A stretch of DNA of 64,000 bases from Sphingobium sp. CECT 9361. GTDB taxonomy: Bacteria; Pseudomonadota; Alphaproteobacteria; Sphingomonadales; Sphingomonadaceae. The stretch covers positions 62,001 through 126,000 of the forward strand of contig NZ_CAKKNC010000012.1 in NCBI RefSeq assembly GCF_918741285.1. Direction: 5' to 3'. Within the stretch, counting starts at the first letter, position 1. Each line of letters starts with the position of its first letter. Position numbers and translations under genes: made by a program. The notes beneath the pieces were generated by a model. That model worked only from the letters and a program-made list of their open reading frames with translations. It was not told where the DNA came from and did not search any database. Positions 47,701-56,120 of the stretch are shown here, piece after piece.

Positions 47701-49280
47701 TCACAGCACCTCGATGAGGGGGCCTTCCTTGCGCATCAGCGATAGGTAGTCACCGCCATTGAGAATGAGCGCACCCTTGCCGATACGCGTGGCGAGCGCG
47801 CCGAAGCTTCGCGCGACGGTGGCGCGCGCGGACACACTGTCGGTCGCCAACATACCGGCCTCAAGCTCGACGGGATCGTTGAAACGGAGATGGATCCTCC
47901 TGGCCTCGGCCGACTGTTCGAGGCAGGCGCGGCGGAAGATCGAGTAGAAGCTCAGGTCTCCGAACTGGACGAGACGAAAGGCCACCATGCTTCTCACGAG
48001 CGGGAGGCTGATGTCGCGGTCGGTTTCGAAATCGAAAGTGGGCGTGCCGGCGGCGCCGGCGATCGCGAAATTGACGACCTCGTCATGCGCGGCAAACACG
48101 TCGGCGGCGCGCATTGGCGGATTATCGTCGGGGCTGCAGCAGCTTCGGAGATATCCCAAGGCGTCGTCCAACCAGACGAAAATCTCACGGTCCTCGATTG
48201 CGACAGGAGGGCAGGTCGTCTCGAGCGGCTCGTCCTGGTCGTCGAGCATAAGCGAAACCGTGCAGCGCTCGCCCGAGATCACCATGAACCGCGCAAGATT
48301 CTGGAGGTGATCGAAAGGGTGAACATCGGTGCCGCGGAACTGGTAGCTGATGTTGAGCTCGGGGCCGCGCAGGACAGCGCTTATGGTCGGTGAGGTGAAG
48401 GTCGCGCGGACCGTCTCCAACGGGAGATTGTCCATGGCGAACTTGCGGACCTCGCCGGCGAAGGTGGCGGCTTGGCCGGCCGCGTTCTGAAAGGTGAGCT
48501 GCCCGGGTTGCGGAATGGCGTCGAGGTTGAAGATGGTGGGCTTGCCGGCGAAAAGCGGTGAAACGATGTCGAACCGCTTGTCGCCAAAGATGATCTCGAC
48601 GTCGGCCGGGCTTGTCGGCAGTCCGACGGCGGCATCGATCAGCTTTTGGACGTCGTCGAAGGGGATCGTCACCGTGCCGCCGAAATGGCCTTCGTCGAAG
48701 CCCAACTCGCGGGTCAACTGGCGCTTCTGGTTGGCATAGTCGTGCTGGTCGGTGTCGCCGATCGAGCGTATCCACGGCAGAAGATCATCGGTGCGATCGT
48801 CGGCTTCGTCGAAGGCGATCGACAAGCGGAGACGATGGAGATCCGTCTTACCGTCGCGCTGCGCTTCCCGGGCGCGGCGCAGGGCGGCCTCGATCAGCGG
48901 CTTGTCGAAGTGACGGGCGTAGATCCTCTCCTCGCTATGGTCGCTGTTGCGCCACCAGAGCGTGATGAAGCACGGATCCGGCTCATTGGCGAACCGGAGC
49001 GCATTGCTCAATTTGACGCTCGTGGTCGGCTTTCCATCGGTCTTGGACTTACCTGAACCCGCACCGTGGCGTTCCCCGGTTGCCGATCGTGCGGGAGGCC
49101 ATGGACCCTTTCGCGAGCAAACTCGACCATATAGTCCCAACCCTCGCGATCCTGGATCGAGGGGTTCTTGGTGACATTGGCGATGTCGCAGAGGACCTCG
49201 AATGACGACTGGGCATAACTCGAGAAGTTTTGCGCGAATGCCGGCACGTCGTGAATCTTCCTCGGAGATAGGCAGGACAA
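47701..49280 (-). CDS. DUF4365-like nuclease-domain protein, one frameshift near 49030
   Basis: The N-terminal piece (49280 to about 49031) reads FAQNFSSYAQSSFEVL, REGWDYMVEF and ATVRVQV; the long frame resumes KSKTDGKPTTSVKLSNALRF and runs on to 47701. Inserting one base joins them to RVQVKSK, a PD-(D/E)xK-type core (acid in GWDYMVEF, QVK) as in DUF4365. About 450 further residues form an unrecognised domain. The gene converges on the STAND gene with a 26-base gap. Either a real lesion or a sequencing error. I suggest a DNA-targeting defense protein, by inference only. Confidence 0.55.
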
Positions 49281-49763
49281 AGGTAAGCAGCGGGCGACGG
49301 GCAGGCAATCGGTTACTGCGTCCTTATGGCCAACATTGTGCCCGGGGGCGGGCCTGCTCCCGCATCGGTCAGTCTTCCGCGTGACAGGTATCGATGAGAG
49401 AGGCGAGGGATGGCCCCGCGCGATCGAACGTCGTCATATCGATCAGCTTGCCGCCATGATCGCGCGCGACGCGCAGCGGGCCGGCCTTCTTGAGGTCACG
49501 GGTCAGGACGACAGATGCGAGCGACGCCGCGCCAAGGGCCGCATCGCCCTCGTTATGGCTAAGCTGGCTGTTACGGGTCGGCTTTCCGATCAGAAAGGGC
49601 TCTCGGATCGCAGCGTAGAATGCGCGCGCATCTTCAGACTGGAACGTGCCGAAGCCGAAGCCGCCGCGCCGCTGTGGACCCTTTTGGGTGATGGGGTGGA
49701 CGCCCCCCGACGGCATCGATGTGCCACAGTGGAGGTGTTGAACACCACTTGAGGGAGGCGTCC

Positions 49764-50789
49764 GTGTCAGAAGTTAGCATAATCGGGTTGGATATCGCCA
49801 AGCATGTTTTTCAGGCGCATGGGGTAGATGCGTCAGGCCATGCGATTTTGCGCAAGAAGATTACGCGCTCAAAGTTGTTGCCGTTCTTTGCCGCTCATCC
49901 GCCTTGCCTGGTTGTGTTGGAGGCGTGTGGCGGAGCCCATCATTGGGCGCGCGAGTTGCTCAAGCTCGGTCATGATGTGCGGTTGATCGCTCCGGCCTAT
50001 GTGAAACCCTTTGTGAAGCGCCAGAAGAATGACGCGGCCGATGCGGAGGCGATCTGCGAGGCGGCACAGCGTCCCAGCATGCGGTTCGTGCCGGTGAAAA
50101 CTGAGGAACAGCAGGCGGCGGCGATGGTGTTCCGGGGTCGAGATCTGCTCGTCCGCCAGCGCACTCAGATCAGCAATGCCCTGCGCGGGCACATGACAGA
50201 ATATGGTTGGATCGCGCCCAAGGGCTTGGCGCATCTGGAAAAGCTTAGGGCGCTTCTCTCCGATCGATCGGCGGTGCCCGAAGAGGCGCGGTCGGTGTGC
50301 ATGGTGTTGCTCGATACTCTGGCCATGCTGGACCGGCAGATCGCGCTACTCGACAAGGAGATCGTGCGGCGCTCTCGAGAGGATGCGGTCGCGCGTCGCC
50401 TGATGACGATCCCAGGCATCGGACCGATCACTGCAACGGCGATCACCGCGCTTGCGCCGCCGTCGGGCACGTTCGCCAAGGGGCGTGACTTCGCCGCCTG
50501 GGTCGGCCTCACCCCTCGTCAGCACTCAACTGGTGGGAAACAGAAGCTGGGATCCATCTCGAAGATGGGCGAGCGCACGCTGCGAAGGTTGCTGATTATC
50601 GGCAGTAGCGCAGTGGTGCTACAGGCGAGCAAACGGGGCGCGGCGAAGGGATCGTGGCTCGAGCAGATGCTGGCCCGCAAGCCACGCATGCTAGTGACGG
50701 TCGCGCTGGCCAACAAGACGGCGCGGATCGTCTGGGCGCTGCTGATGAAGGATGAAGTCTACAAAGCTCCGGTCGCAGCCACGGCGTAA
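49764..50789 (+). CDS. IS110-family transposase (IS1111 group)
   Basis: A 341-residue DEDD recombinase. RuvC-like N-terminal half (IIGLDIAKHVFQAHGVD, VVLEACGGAHHWARELL, RQKNDAADAEAICEA) and a C-terminal half with LMTIPGIGPITATAI and GRDFAAWVGLTPRQHSTGGK. The GTG start at 49764 follows GAGGGAGG at good spacing. It appears intact and therefore likely active. Confidence 0.87.
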   Translation: MSEVSIIGLDIAKHVFQAHGVDASGHAILRKKITRSKLLPFFAAHPPCLVVLEACGGAHHWARELLKLGHDVRLIAPAYVKPFVKRQKNDAADAEAICEAAQRPSMRFVPVKTEEQQAAAMVFRGRDLLVRQRTQISNALRGHMTEYGWIAPKGLAHLEKLRALLSDRSAVPEEARSVCMVLLDTLAMLDRQIALLDKEIVRRSREDAVARRLMTIPGIGPITATAITALAPPSGTFAKGRDFAAWVGLTPRQHSTGGKQKLGSISKMGERTLRRLLIIGSSAVVLQASKRGAAKGSWLEQMLARKPRMLVTVALANKTARIVWALLMKDEVYKAPVAATA

Positions 50790-51042
50790 GCCAGGGCAGG
50801 CCAGAGGTCGTCGGAACGTAGTCGGTCGAAGGAGGGTATGGCACAACAGTCGGCGAGACGGGATCGGAAGAACCAGGGCTTCCCACCGTGCTTCATCAGC
50901 ACGCTATGGGTGATGTGGTTCCGGTCCGCGAACTCCCATACGGGCCCGCAGCTATCATCGCTGCATCAGAGGCCGGACAGATGGCAGCATCCGACTACGT
51001 GCCTACCTCCAAATACCACTTGCGTTACCCGGGGCGTCCACA
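50790..51042 (+). ncRNA. Candidate bridge RNA region of the IS1111-type element
   Basis: IS1111-group elements encode their bridge RNA downstream of the recombinase, and this 253-base flank carries no gene. TGGGTGATG at 50907-50915 repeats exactly the target-side sequence at 49685-49693, reaching into the GATGG core, and GGCTTC at about 50877-50882 is the reverse complement of GAAGCC on the other side of the insertion. These fit left and right target guides. RNA ends and fold were not determined. Confidence 0.4.
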
Positions 51043-51300
51043 GATGGTGAAGCCGAAGACGGCGGAGACCTTGACGGAGGCGTCTCGCATCTGCTCCCGG
51101 ATGTACGCCTTCAGAGCGACCTTGTCCGGCCGATCGGGGATGGCGGCGATTTCGATTTCGATCTCGCGCGGCACGAATAGCGCAAAGCGCGTGACGGGAA
51201 GTTCGGCAGCCAGATCGAAGCCGAGGGCAAAGAACTGATCCCAGACATTGCTGTCGATGGTGACGGCCACGCGGCCGTCCGCGCGGGCGGTATAAGGCAA

Positions 51301-51727
51301 TTGGACCTCGAAGTCATGGTAGCAAGCTCGGGATTGCTGCGCAGCTGTCTATAGGGCGAAAGTCGAAGAGAAGCGAAGCTGTTCAGTCCGGCGTTTTCTT
51401 CTTCTGCCGGTTCGACCTTGCTAATTTCAGTGTCTGAGGCGACGCCCGAAATGATGAGCCACCGCTTCGCAGAGCCTTATCGGCAGCTTTCGGCGTGAGC
51501 TGCCGTACGGAGCGTTGGATCGGAATGGCGAATTTTGGTCGGCAGCTGCGGACTGCACCGCGTCAGAAGTGGACGTTCCCGACCTCAGTTCACACCCCGA
51601 AAGCTGCCTTGCAGGCGCAGTGCGGCGCTCAGCGCCTCCGACCCAAGAATTGACCAACGCTAAGGCAAGTTCGAACATCAGCTCCGCGGGACATTGCGGG
51701 CACTCAAGCCCGCATGTGCCATCTGCA
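51301..51727. other. Intergenic region, no supported gene
   Basis: Open frames here have no recognisable domain. A small inverted repeat (GGCAGCT and AGCTGCC arms) lies at about 51481-51504. The 3' side abuts the abortive-infection gene. Confidence 0.4.
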
Positions 51728-52558
51728 TCAATCCTCAAACTTTTGCGCATCCATCGTTTTGATGAAACGTAGCAGGGCGGTCACGCTGTCATAGATGAAC
51801 TTCGCTTCATCCATCGAGACAAGGCTTTCATTGTCGTGCGCAAAGGACTTGTTGTTCCGAATCTCGTTCATCGACTCGAAAGTGGAAATGGAACTCTTGA
51901 TGATGCGGTCCGACATTTCCGTGAGGTTTCGTGATGCTTTCAGTGCCTTAGCATATTTCCCCACTCTGGCGTGCAGGGCGTCATTTTCGCCACAGGGCTC
52001 ACCCCCGTGTTTGACTACAAGGGACGCGAAGCGCTTCATGCAATACGTATGCAGTCGGTCCAATCCAGCATTTGGACGGCCAGCGTCCAAGTCCCTGCGG
52101 ATCGCAGCGACTAATTCTTGAAGGGTTTCATTTGCCTCGAATGCTTCTATCCCCGTTGAATCAACTACGTGCTCTTCCCCTTCGAACTTGCCAACTATCT
52201 TGAAATAGACTTCTCTCAAACGATCCTCGCGTGGCCCGCTGCTGCCTAGGATGTTGTTCTCCCGGTACTCCCAGAGCGCACGTAGCGCACGAGCGACAAG
52301 GTGAGGTTGCGCTCGTGCTATAAATGACCGCAGGCGCTTGGCTTTCGAAGTGCCATAGGCTGAAAACAACGAAGATCCGGGCGGGGCATCAGGATCGACA
52401 CCAACTTCTGTGCAGAAGAAATCCCCAAAAGTGCGATCTGAAAAATCCAAAACGTAGCCCGACTGCATATTAAGCGCTTCTTCGAACACGGCGCGGTCAA
52501 GCCGCGTGATAAGCGTTTCGTAACTCTGCATCTTTTCTATGCCCCTTCGCCTACCCAT
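51728..52558 (-). CDS. Abortive-infection family protein (Abi C-terminal domain)
   Basis: A 276-residue protein. The C-terminal third fits the Abi_C (AbiJ-like) domain: ENDALHARVGKYAKAL, SSISTFESMNEIRNNKSFAHDNE, then EAKFIYDSVTALLRFI. The N-terminal part (YETLITRLDRAVFEEALNM) is family-specific. Such proteins abort phage growth through suicide or dormancy. The start may be 52558 or the in-frame Met at 52531, which begins the conserved part. It lies in the block of defense-like genes. Confidence 0.72.
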   Translation of the reverse strand: MGRRRGIEKMQSYETLITRLDRAVFEEALNMQSGYVLDFSDRTFGDFFCTEVGVDPDAPPGSSLFSAYGTSKAKRLRSFIARAQPHLVARALRALWEYRENNILGSSGPREDRLREVYFKIVGKFEGEEHVVDSTGIEAFEANETLQELVAAIRRDLDAGRPNAGLDRLHTYCMKRFASLVVKHGGEPCGENDALHARVGKYAKALKASRNLTEMSDRIIKSSISTFESMNEIRNNKSFAHDNESLVSMDEAKFIYDSVTALLRFIKTMDAQKFED

Positions 52559-52774
52559 TTGGTCCGGAGTATTGCCAGCTACGAGCGATTAGGCCAGCGG
52601 CAGCTGCATCTAGGTTGACTGTCCGCTCAGGGCCGAACGCGACTATGCCCCTATCGAGCGTGAATGTCTGCTTCACCAATTTTTAGCGATTTTCGGTTTC
52701 GTCATGCCTGCTCGGTCTCGATGGTGGCGTGGCTGATTGGACTTGTAACGGTTTTGTGCCGGTCACCTATCTCA

Positions 52775-53632
52775 TTAAGCCACCTTGGCTTCGAAGGCGA
52801 GCGGGCTGATGCCGCCCAGATATGAATGTCGGCGGCGGGTGTTGTAGAACCCGTTGATGTACTGAAAGATGGCGGCTTCTGCCTGACGCCGTGTCGGCCA
52901 GCTCTGCCGCCAGATGAGTTCGGCCTTCAGGGATTTGAAGAAGGTCTCGACGGACGCATTGTCGTAGCAATTTCCCTTGCCGCTCATCGATGGACGCAGG
53001 CCATAGGCCTGCAGCTTTTTCTGATAGTCGTAAGAACAATATTGGCTGCCACGATCCGAATGAAAAAAGCAGCCTTCCGGAGGCTGGCGCAGGCGCACCG
53101 CCATATCCAGCGCTCTGATCGCCAAGTCCTTCTTCATTCTGTCACTGACTGCCCAGCCCACGACGCGACGGCTATGCAGGTCGAGAATGACGGCAAGGTA
53201 GAGCCAGCCCTCCGACGTCCAGATATAAGTAATGTCGCCCGCCCATTTCCGATTGGGAGCATCGGCGGCAAAATCACCGTCCAACCAGTTTGCCGCGACA
53301 CCCAAGCGATGGTGACTGTCCGTCGTAACCTTGTGCTTGCGCGTGCGGACTGGCTTGATCCCGTTGATCTTCATCAGGCGCCCGACCCGGCGCTCGCCAA
53401 CGGCGAGGCCGACCTCCTTGAGTTCCATTGTCATCCTCGGACGACCATAGCTGCCAAGGCTGAGGCGATACTGTTCCCGGATATGTGCCAGCACTTTCAT
53501 ATCCGTGCGCGCACGTTGGCTGATCGGTCGCGAGCGCCAGGATCGATAGCCGCGCTCACTGACAAGCATGACACGGCAGAGCAGTTCGACGGGCCACCGG
53601 TGCCGCCAGCTATGCACAAAAGCGAACTTCAC
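52775..53632 (-). CDS. IS3 transposase OrfB (DDE integrase)
   Basis: A 285-residue integrase with DDE motifs in [28 protein letters not shown] and CYDNASVETFFKSLKAE, and the N-terminal HTH_21 part (SLGSYGRPRMTMEL). Full length; overlaps OrfA by four bases. Different in sequence from the IS3 at 23849. Confidence 0.87.
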   Translation of the reverse strand: MKFAFVHSWRHRWPVELLCRVMLVSERGYRSWRSRPISQRARTDMKVLAHIREQYRLSLGSYGRPRMTMELKEVGLAVGERRVGRLMKINGIKPVRTRKHKVTTDSHHRLGVAANWLDGDFAADAPNRKWAGDITYIWTSEGWLYLAVILDLHSRRVVGWAVSDRMKKDLAIRALDMAVRLRQPPEGCFFHSDRGSQYCSYDYQKKLQAYGLRPSMSGKGNCYDNASVETFFKSLKAELIWRQSWPTRRQAEAAIFQYINGFYNTRRRHSYLGGISPLAFEAKVA

Positions 53633-53901
53633 GGCCTTTGGCTCGCGAAGAACTGCGTGGCCTTTTTTAGTACTTCCCTCTCCTCCCGCAGCACACGGTT
53701 CTCAAGGCGAAGGCGTTCATTCTCACGTGCCAGATCTGCCTGCGGCGCTGAAACCAGATCACTGGGCCGATACTGCGACACCCACTTGCCCAGCGTCGAC
53801 TTCCCTATCCCCAAATCCGATGCGACCCGGTCGCGAGGCAATCCGCTGGTCAGCGCAATCCGCACCGCCTCCTGCTTGAACTCTTCTGTATGCTTGATCA
53901 T
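53629..53901 (-). CDS. IS3 transposase OrfA
   Basis: A 90-residue HTH protein (HTEEFKQEAVRIAL, LGIGKSTLGKWVSQY) with a C-terminal coiled coil (LARENERLRLENRVLREERE). It overlaps OrfB (ATGA), as expected. Confidence 0.85.
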   Translation of the reverse strand: MIKHTEEFKQEAVRIALTSGLPRDRVASDLGIGKSTLGKWVSQYRPSDLVSAPQADLARENERLRLENRVLREEREVLKKATQFFASQRP

Positions 53902-53933
53902 CTCGTCGGTCTCCTGTTGCGAGCTCTAATCGC

Positions 53934-54344
53934 TCAGGTGACCGGCGCAAATCCGTTACAAGTCCAGTGCTGCCCGACGGCATCGAGGAGAGCCCGACCG
54001 ATCAACGGCTTGGCAATGATGTGATCAAAGCCGGCTTCGGCGGCACGCTGCGCCAGCACGACGTCATGAAAGCCCGATATCATGATCGCGTGTCCCGACC
54101 AGCCAGTCTGCCTGAGATGGCGCAGGATGGCGAAACCGTCGATATCGGGCATCCGATAATCGAGGATTACACAGTCGGCCTCGTTTGCTCGAGGATCGGC
54201 CAACAGCGCACGACCTGTCGTGTAGCCGTACACCTTATAGCCGCGCGATCGCAGCAGCAACTGAACGCTGCGCCGCACGCCCGGATCGTCGTCAGAGACA
54301 AGGATGGTGTAGCGGCCATCGCACCGGGCACTGACAGATAACAT
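53934..54344 (-). CDS. Single-domain response regulator, C-terminus clipped by IS3
   Basis: A receiver domain with the acidic pair (ILVSDDDPGV), the phospho-Asp (CVILDYRMPDIDG) and the late Lys (IIAKPLIG). No output domain. The final ten residues (from WTC to the stop at 53934) lie in the IS3 terminal repeat, so the native end is unknown; a few residues or a whole output domain may be lost. No sensor kinase is adjacent. Confidence 0.72.
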   Translation of the reverse strand: MLSVSARCDGRYTILVSDDDPGVRRSVQLLLRSRGYKVYGYTTGRALLADPRANEADCVILDYRMPDIDGFAILRHLRQTGWSGHAIMISGFHDVVLAQRAAEAGFDHIIAKPLIGRALLDAVGQHWTCNGFAPVT

Positions 54345-54427
54345 CGCGCGTGATCAATATACCGGTTGAAACCGCTATATCGGTCGCACGGTCACGGCTC
54401 AGGGTCGCTACGTAAACTTCGCAGTTA

Positions 54428-55279
54428 CTAGGGTTTGCGGCCCAATCCGGCGGCGAAGGCGATCCTGAGCGCCTCGGACAGGTTGCGGACATCCAGCTTG
54501 GTCATGACGCTGGCGCGGTGAACCTCGACCGTCCGCGATGAGCATCCCAGATCGTAGGCAATGGTTTTGTTGGGGTAGCCATTCGCCAAACCCTCGAGCA
54601 CTTCACGCTCCCGGGGCGTCAGGGCGGCGATGCGCACTTGGGCGTCGGTTGCCTCTATCGCGCGGACGTCGGCATCGTCTATGCGCCCAAAGGCGCGGGT
54701 AACTGCTTGAAGGAGGGCAGCCTTCTCGAACGGCTTTTCCAGAAAGTCGACGGCGCCGGCCTTCATCGCCTGCACTGCAACCGAGACATCACCATGCCCT
54801 GTGAGAACGACGACCGGCATGTTGATCCCGCGCTCGGCCATGGCGGCCTGAACCGCCAGGCCATCCATTTCCGGCATGCGCACGTCGAGGATAACGCAGC
54901 CAATTGTCGCGGACCTGGCCACCTTGAGAAATTCCACCCCTGACGCATAGGTTTCGACAACATAGCCTGCCGTCTTCAGCGCAAAGCCGGCCGCGCGCCG
55001 AATTGCTTCCTCGTCGTCGACGAGGTGAATGATCCGCCTACGGGAGAGCCAGGCGCGGAACGATCGTTTGCCGTCATAGCGGCCTAGCGCGCTGAACGCC
55101 GAGACGAAGCAGGTCTGGGTTACATCGATAGCTTCCTCGCTATCGCCGACGTGACTGCGCACGAGCCGGTACACCCAGCCCTGGTGGCGTCGCACCAGTT
55201 CGCCGAACGCTGCTTGTCGGCCTGCCAGGGCCAGACCCGCAAGCTCCCCGTCCGAGCAGTCGGGGAGGTGGAGCGTCAT
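54428..55279 (-). CDS. ECF sigma factor region 2 fused to a FixJ-type response regulator
   Basis: Residues 1 to about 79 are the start of an ECF sigma factor: ELAGLALAGRQAAFGEL, SHVGDSEEAIDVTQTCF and SFRAWLSR (region 2). At about residue 80 the frame passes without a stop into a response regulator: IIHLVDDEEAIRRAAGF, CVILDVRMPEMDG (phospho-Asp) and a LuxR-type HTH (LTPREREVLEGLANG, NKTIAYDLGCSSRTVE). Sigma region 4 is missing. The start overlaps the stop of the cnrX-like gene. I infer a deletion or recombination that replaced the 3' half of cnrH with a FixJ-like gene; the paralogue at 61578-62198 shows the unfused form. Confidence 0.75.
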   Translation of the reverse strand: MTLHLPDCSDGELAGLALAGRQAAFGELVRRHQGWVYRLVRSHVGDSEEAIDVTQTCFVSAFSALGRYDGKRSFRAWLSRRRIIHLVDDEEAIRRAAGFALKTAGYVVETYASGVEFLKVARSATIGCVILDVRMPEMDGLAVQAAMAERGINMPVVVLTGHGDVSVAVQAMKAGAVDFLEKPFEKAALLQAVTRAFGRIDDADVRAIEATDAQVRIAALTPREREVLEGLANGYPNKTIAYDLGCSSRTVEVHRASVMTKLDVRNLSEALRIAFAAGLGRKP

Positions 55280-55716
55280 TTTTTCTGGGCCGTGAGTGCT
55301 TTCACCACGGCTTCGTCGAACTTCGCCGCCTGGTCGGGACGGAGCACTGCGCGCATCGCGAATATATGCTCCAGCGTCTCCTTCTGTAGTTCGCCCATTG
55401 CCTGATGCGAGCGGTCGACAGCGGCCGAGACTCTTGGGCCATAGCCATGTTCGGCCTCGATCGCCTCGGCAAGGCGTGCATTGTCGGCGCGCAGCTCGGC
55501 TTCGAGCGCCTCGCGGCGAATGGCGTAGCTCTTCTCGATCTTCTCGAGGCGTGCGTGCTGCCCTGCATCGAGCTTGAGATCGCGGTGTAGCAATTCGTGA
55601 AGTTCATTCTCGACGGGCCGATCGGGCACCACATAGACGCGCCCGATCACCACGCCGGCGATCGCCGCGGCAAATGTCAGCAGCGCCAGAAGAACCAGCC
55701 GCCGAGGATCGCGCAT
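55276..55716 (-). CDS. CnrX-like periplasmic metal sensor
   Basis: A 146-residue protein anchored by one N-terminal helix (LVLLALLTFAAAIAGVVIG), then a helical hairpin like CnrX/NccX. Likely metal ligands match: HELLH, EKIEKSYAIRREALE, and HIFAM (H-x3-M) near residue 125. CnrX senses Ni/Co in the periplasm and with CnrY holds the sigma factor CnrH. The ATG overlaps the cnrY-like stop (TGATG) and the stop overlaps the sigma start (ATGA), so the three are one operon. Confidence 0.75.
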   Translation of the reverse strand: MRDPRRLVLLALLTFAAAIAGVVIGRVYVVPDRPVENELHELLHRDLKLDAGQHARLEKIEKSYAIRREALEAELRADNARLAEAIEAEHGYGPRVSAAVDRSHQAMGELQKETLEHIFAMRAVLRPDQAAKFDEAVVKALTAQKK

Positions 55717-55988
55717 CACCGCGATCCAAGCAGCGACGAGGGCGCCAAGGCCAGCTGGGCGTCGAACGGCGTGATGGTGCTCGCACCGGCGGATGCCGCG
55801 GGCAGCCCAGAGCCGGCAATCCCGATGAGAAGCGCCGCGACCGCAGCAATGCCGAACATGGTGTTGCCTACGCTTGGACTTGCCTGGATGCGCGCGATCT
55901 CCGCCATCACCCGATCGTCGAGACCGTGTAGCCGCCGATCGAGCGGCGCATCGCGCAAGCGTCCGAGAAGTGTGTCGAGATCCGTCAT
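55716..55988 (-). CDS. CnrY-like membrane anti-sigma factor
   Basis: A 90-residue protein with a soluble N-terminus (DLDTLLGRLRDAPLDRRL, VMAEIARIQ) and one membrane segment (FGIAAVAALLIGIAG). Short cytoplasmic helix plus one membrane span is the CnrY plan. Start at 55988 is chosen because AAGGAG is seven bases upstream; the Met at 55994 is too close to it. It is the first gene of the operon and lies downstream of an ECF-like promoter. Confidence 0.65.
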   Translation of the reverse strand: MTDLDTLLGRLRDAPLDRRLHGLDDRVMAEIARIQASPSVGNTMFGIAAVAALLIGIAGSGLPAASAGASTITPFDAQLALAPSSLLGSR

Positions 55989-56009
55989 CTGCATTCTCCT
56001 TCAACCTTA

Positions 56010-56038
56010 GAATACGCAATAACCCATCATGCCCCTCA
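56010..56038 (-). promoter_or_regulatory. ECF-sigma-like promoter for the cnrYX operon
   Basis: On the minus strand TGAGGGG (56032-56038), 14 bases, then GCGTATTC (56010-56017). The same two blocks with the same spacing occur on the plus strand at 56061-56089, facing copC. Identical -35 and -10 blocks in a divergent pair argue that one ECF sigma serves both. Confidence 0.65.
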
Positions 56039-56060
56039 TGCGATGCGCGCGTGAATATTT

Positions 56061-56089
56061 TGAGGGGTAAGCCTCGGCGCTGCGTATTC
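56061..56089 (+). promoter_or_regulatory. ECF-sigma-like promoter for copCD
   Basis: TGAGGGG (56061-56067), 14 bases, then GCGTATTC (56082-56089), 31 bases before the copC ATG. It mirrors the promoter at 56010-56038 exactly in blocks and spacing. Confidence 0.65.
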
Positions 56090-56120
56090 AGCAATACCGT
56101 TCTTCGAAGGAGTTGCTTTC

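Larger units (their letters stand above)
49690..51047 (+). mobile_element. IS110-family (IS1111-type) insertion sequence
   Basis: Near-terminal inverted repeats GTGGACGCCCC (49696-49706) and GGGGCGTCCAC (51031-51041) sit just inside a directly repeated GATGG (49690-49694 and 51043-51047). Excision with one GATGG restores the PIN gene exactly. The long 3' non-coding flank and such repeats are features of the IS1111 group. Confidence 0.75.
49369..51300 (-). pseudogene. PIN-domain protein gene split by an IS1111-type element
   Basis: The 5' part (51300 to 51043) reads AVTIDSNVWDQFFAL, the first PIN acid motif, up to SAVFGFTI; the 3' part (49692 to 49369) continues TQKGPQRRGGFGFGTFQSE and has NEGDAALGAASLASVVLTRD, the later PIN acids. 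Removing the element with one GATGG copy joins both in frame into about 192 residues. PIN domains are ribonucleases in toxins and other systems. No antitoxin-like gene is adjacent, so a VapC role is not supported. Confidence 0.75.
52738..53966 (-). mobile_element. IS3-family insertion sequence (second type)
   Basis: Terminal repeats match closely: left from 52738 reads TGGACTTGTAACGGTTTTG, right read backwards from 53966 reads TGGACTTGTAACGGATTTG, both continuing GCCGGTCACCT. Ends are TG/CA. The flanking bases (GAT left, GTG right) do not form a duplication, which suggests rearrangement beside the element after insertion. Confidence 0.85.

Noticed and set aside
49651-51058. A 10-base direct repeat GAAGCCGAAG around the IS1111-type element as the target duplication
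   Set aside because: The inner GATGG pair, next to the inverted repeats, also restores the PIN frame and keeps a more native-looking segment (TQKGPQRRGG); the 10-base match comes from repeated FGF codons.
51427-51750. A 107-codon minus-strand frame
   Set aside because: Cys/Arg-rich random-looking composition, overlaps the end of the abortive-infection gene.
52826-53929. A 367-codon open frame on the plus strand
   Set aside because: Antisense to the IS3 transposase genes, which are well supported.
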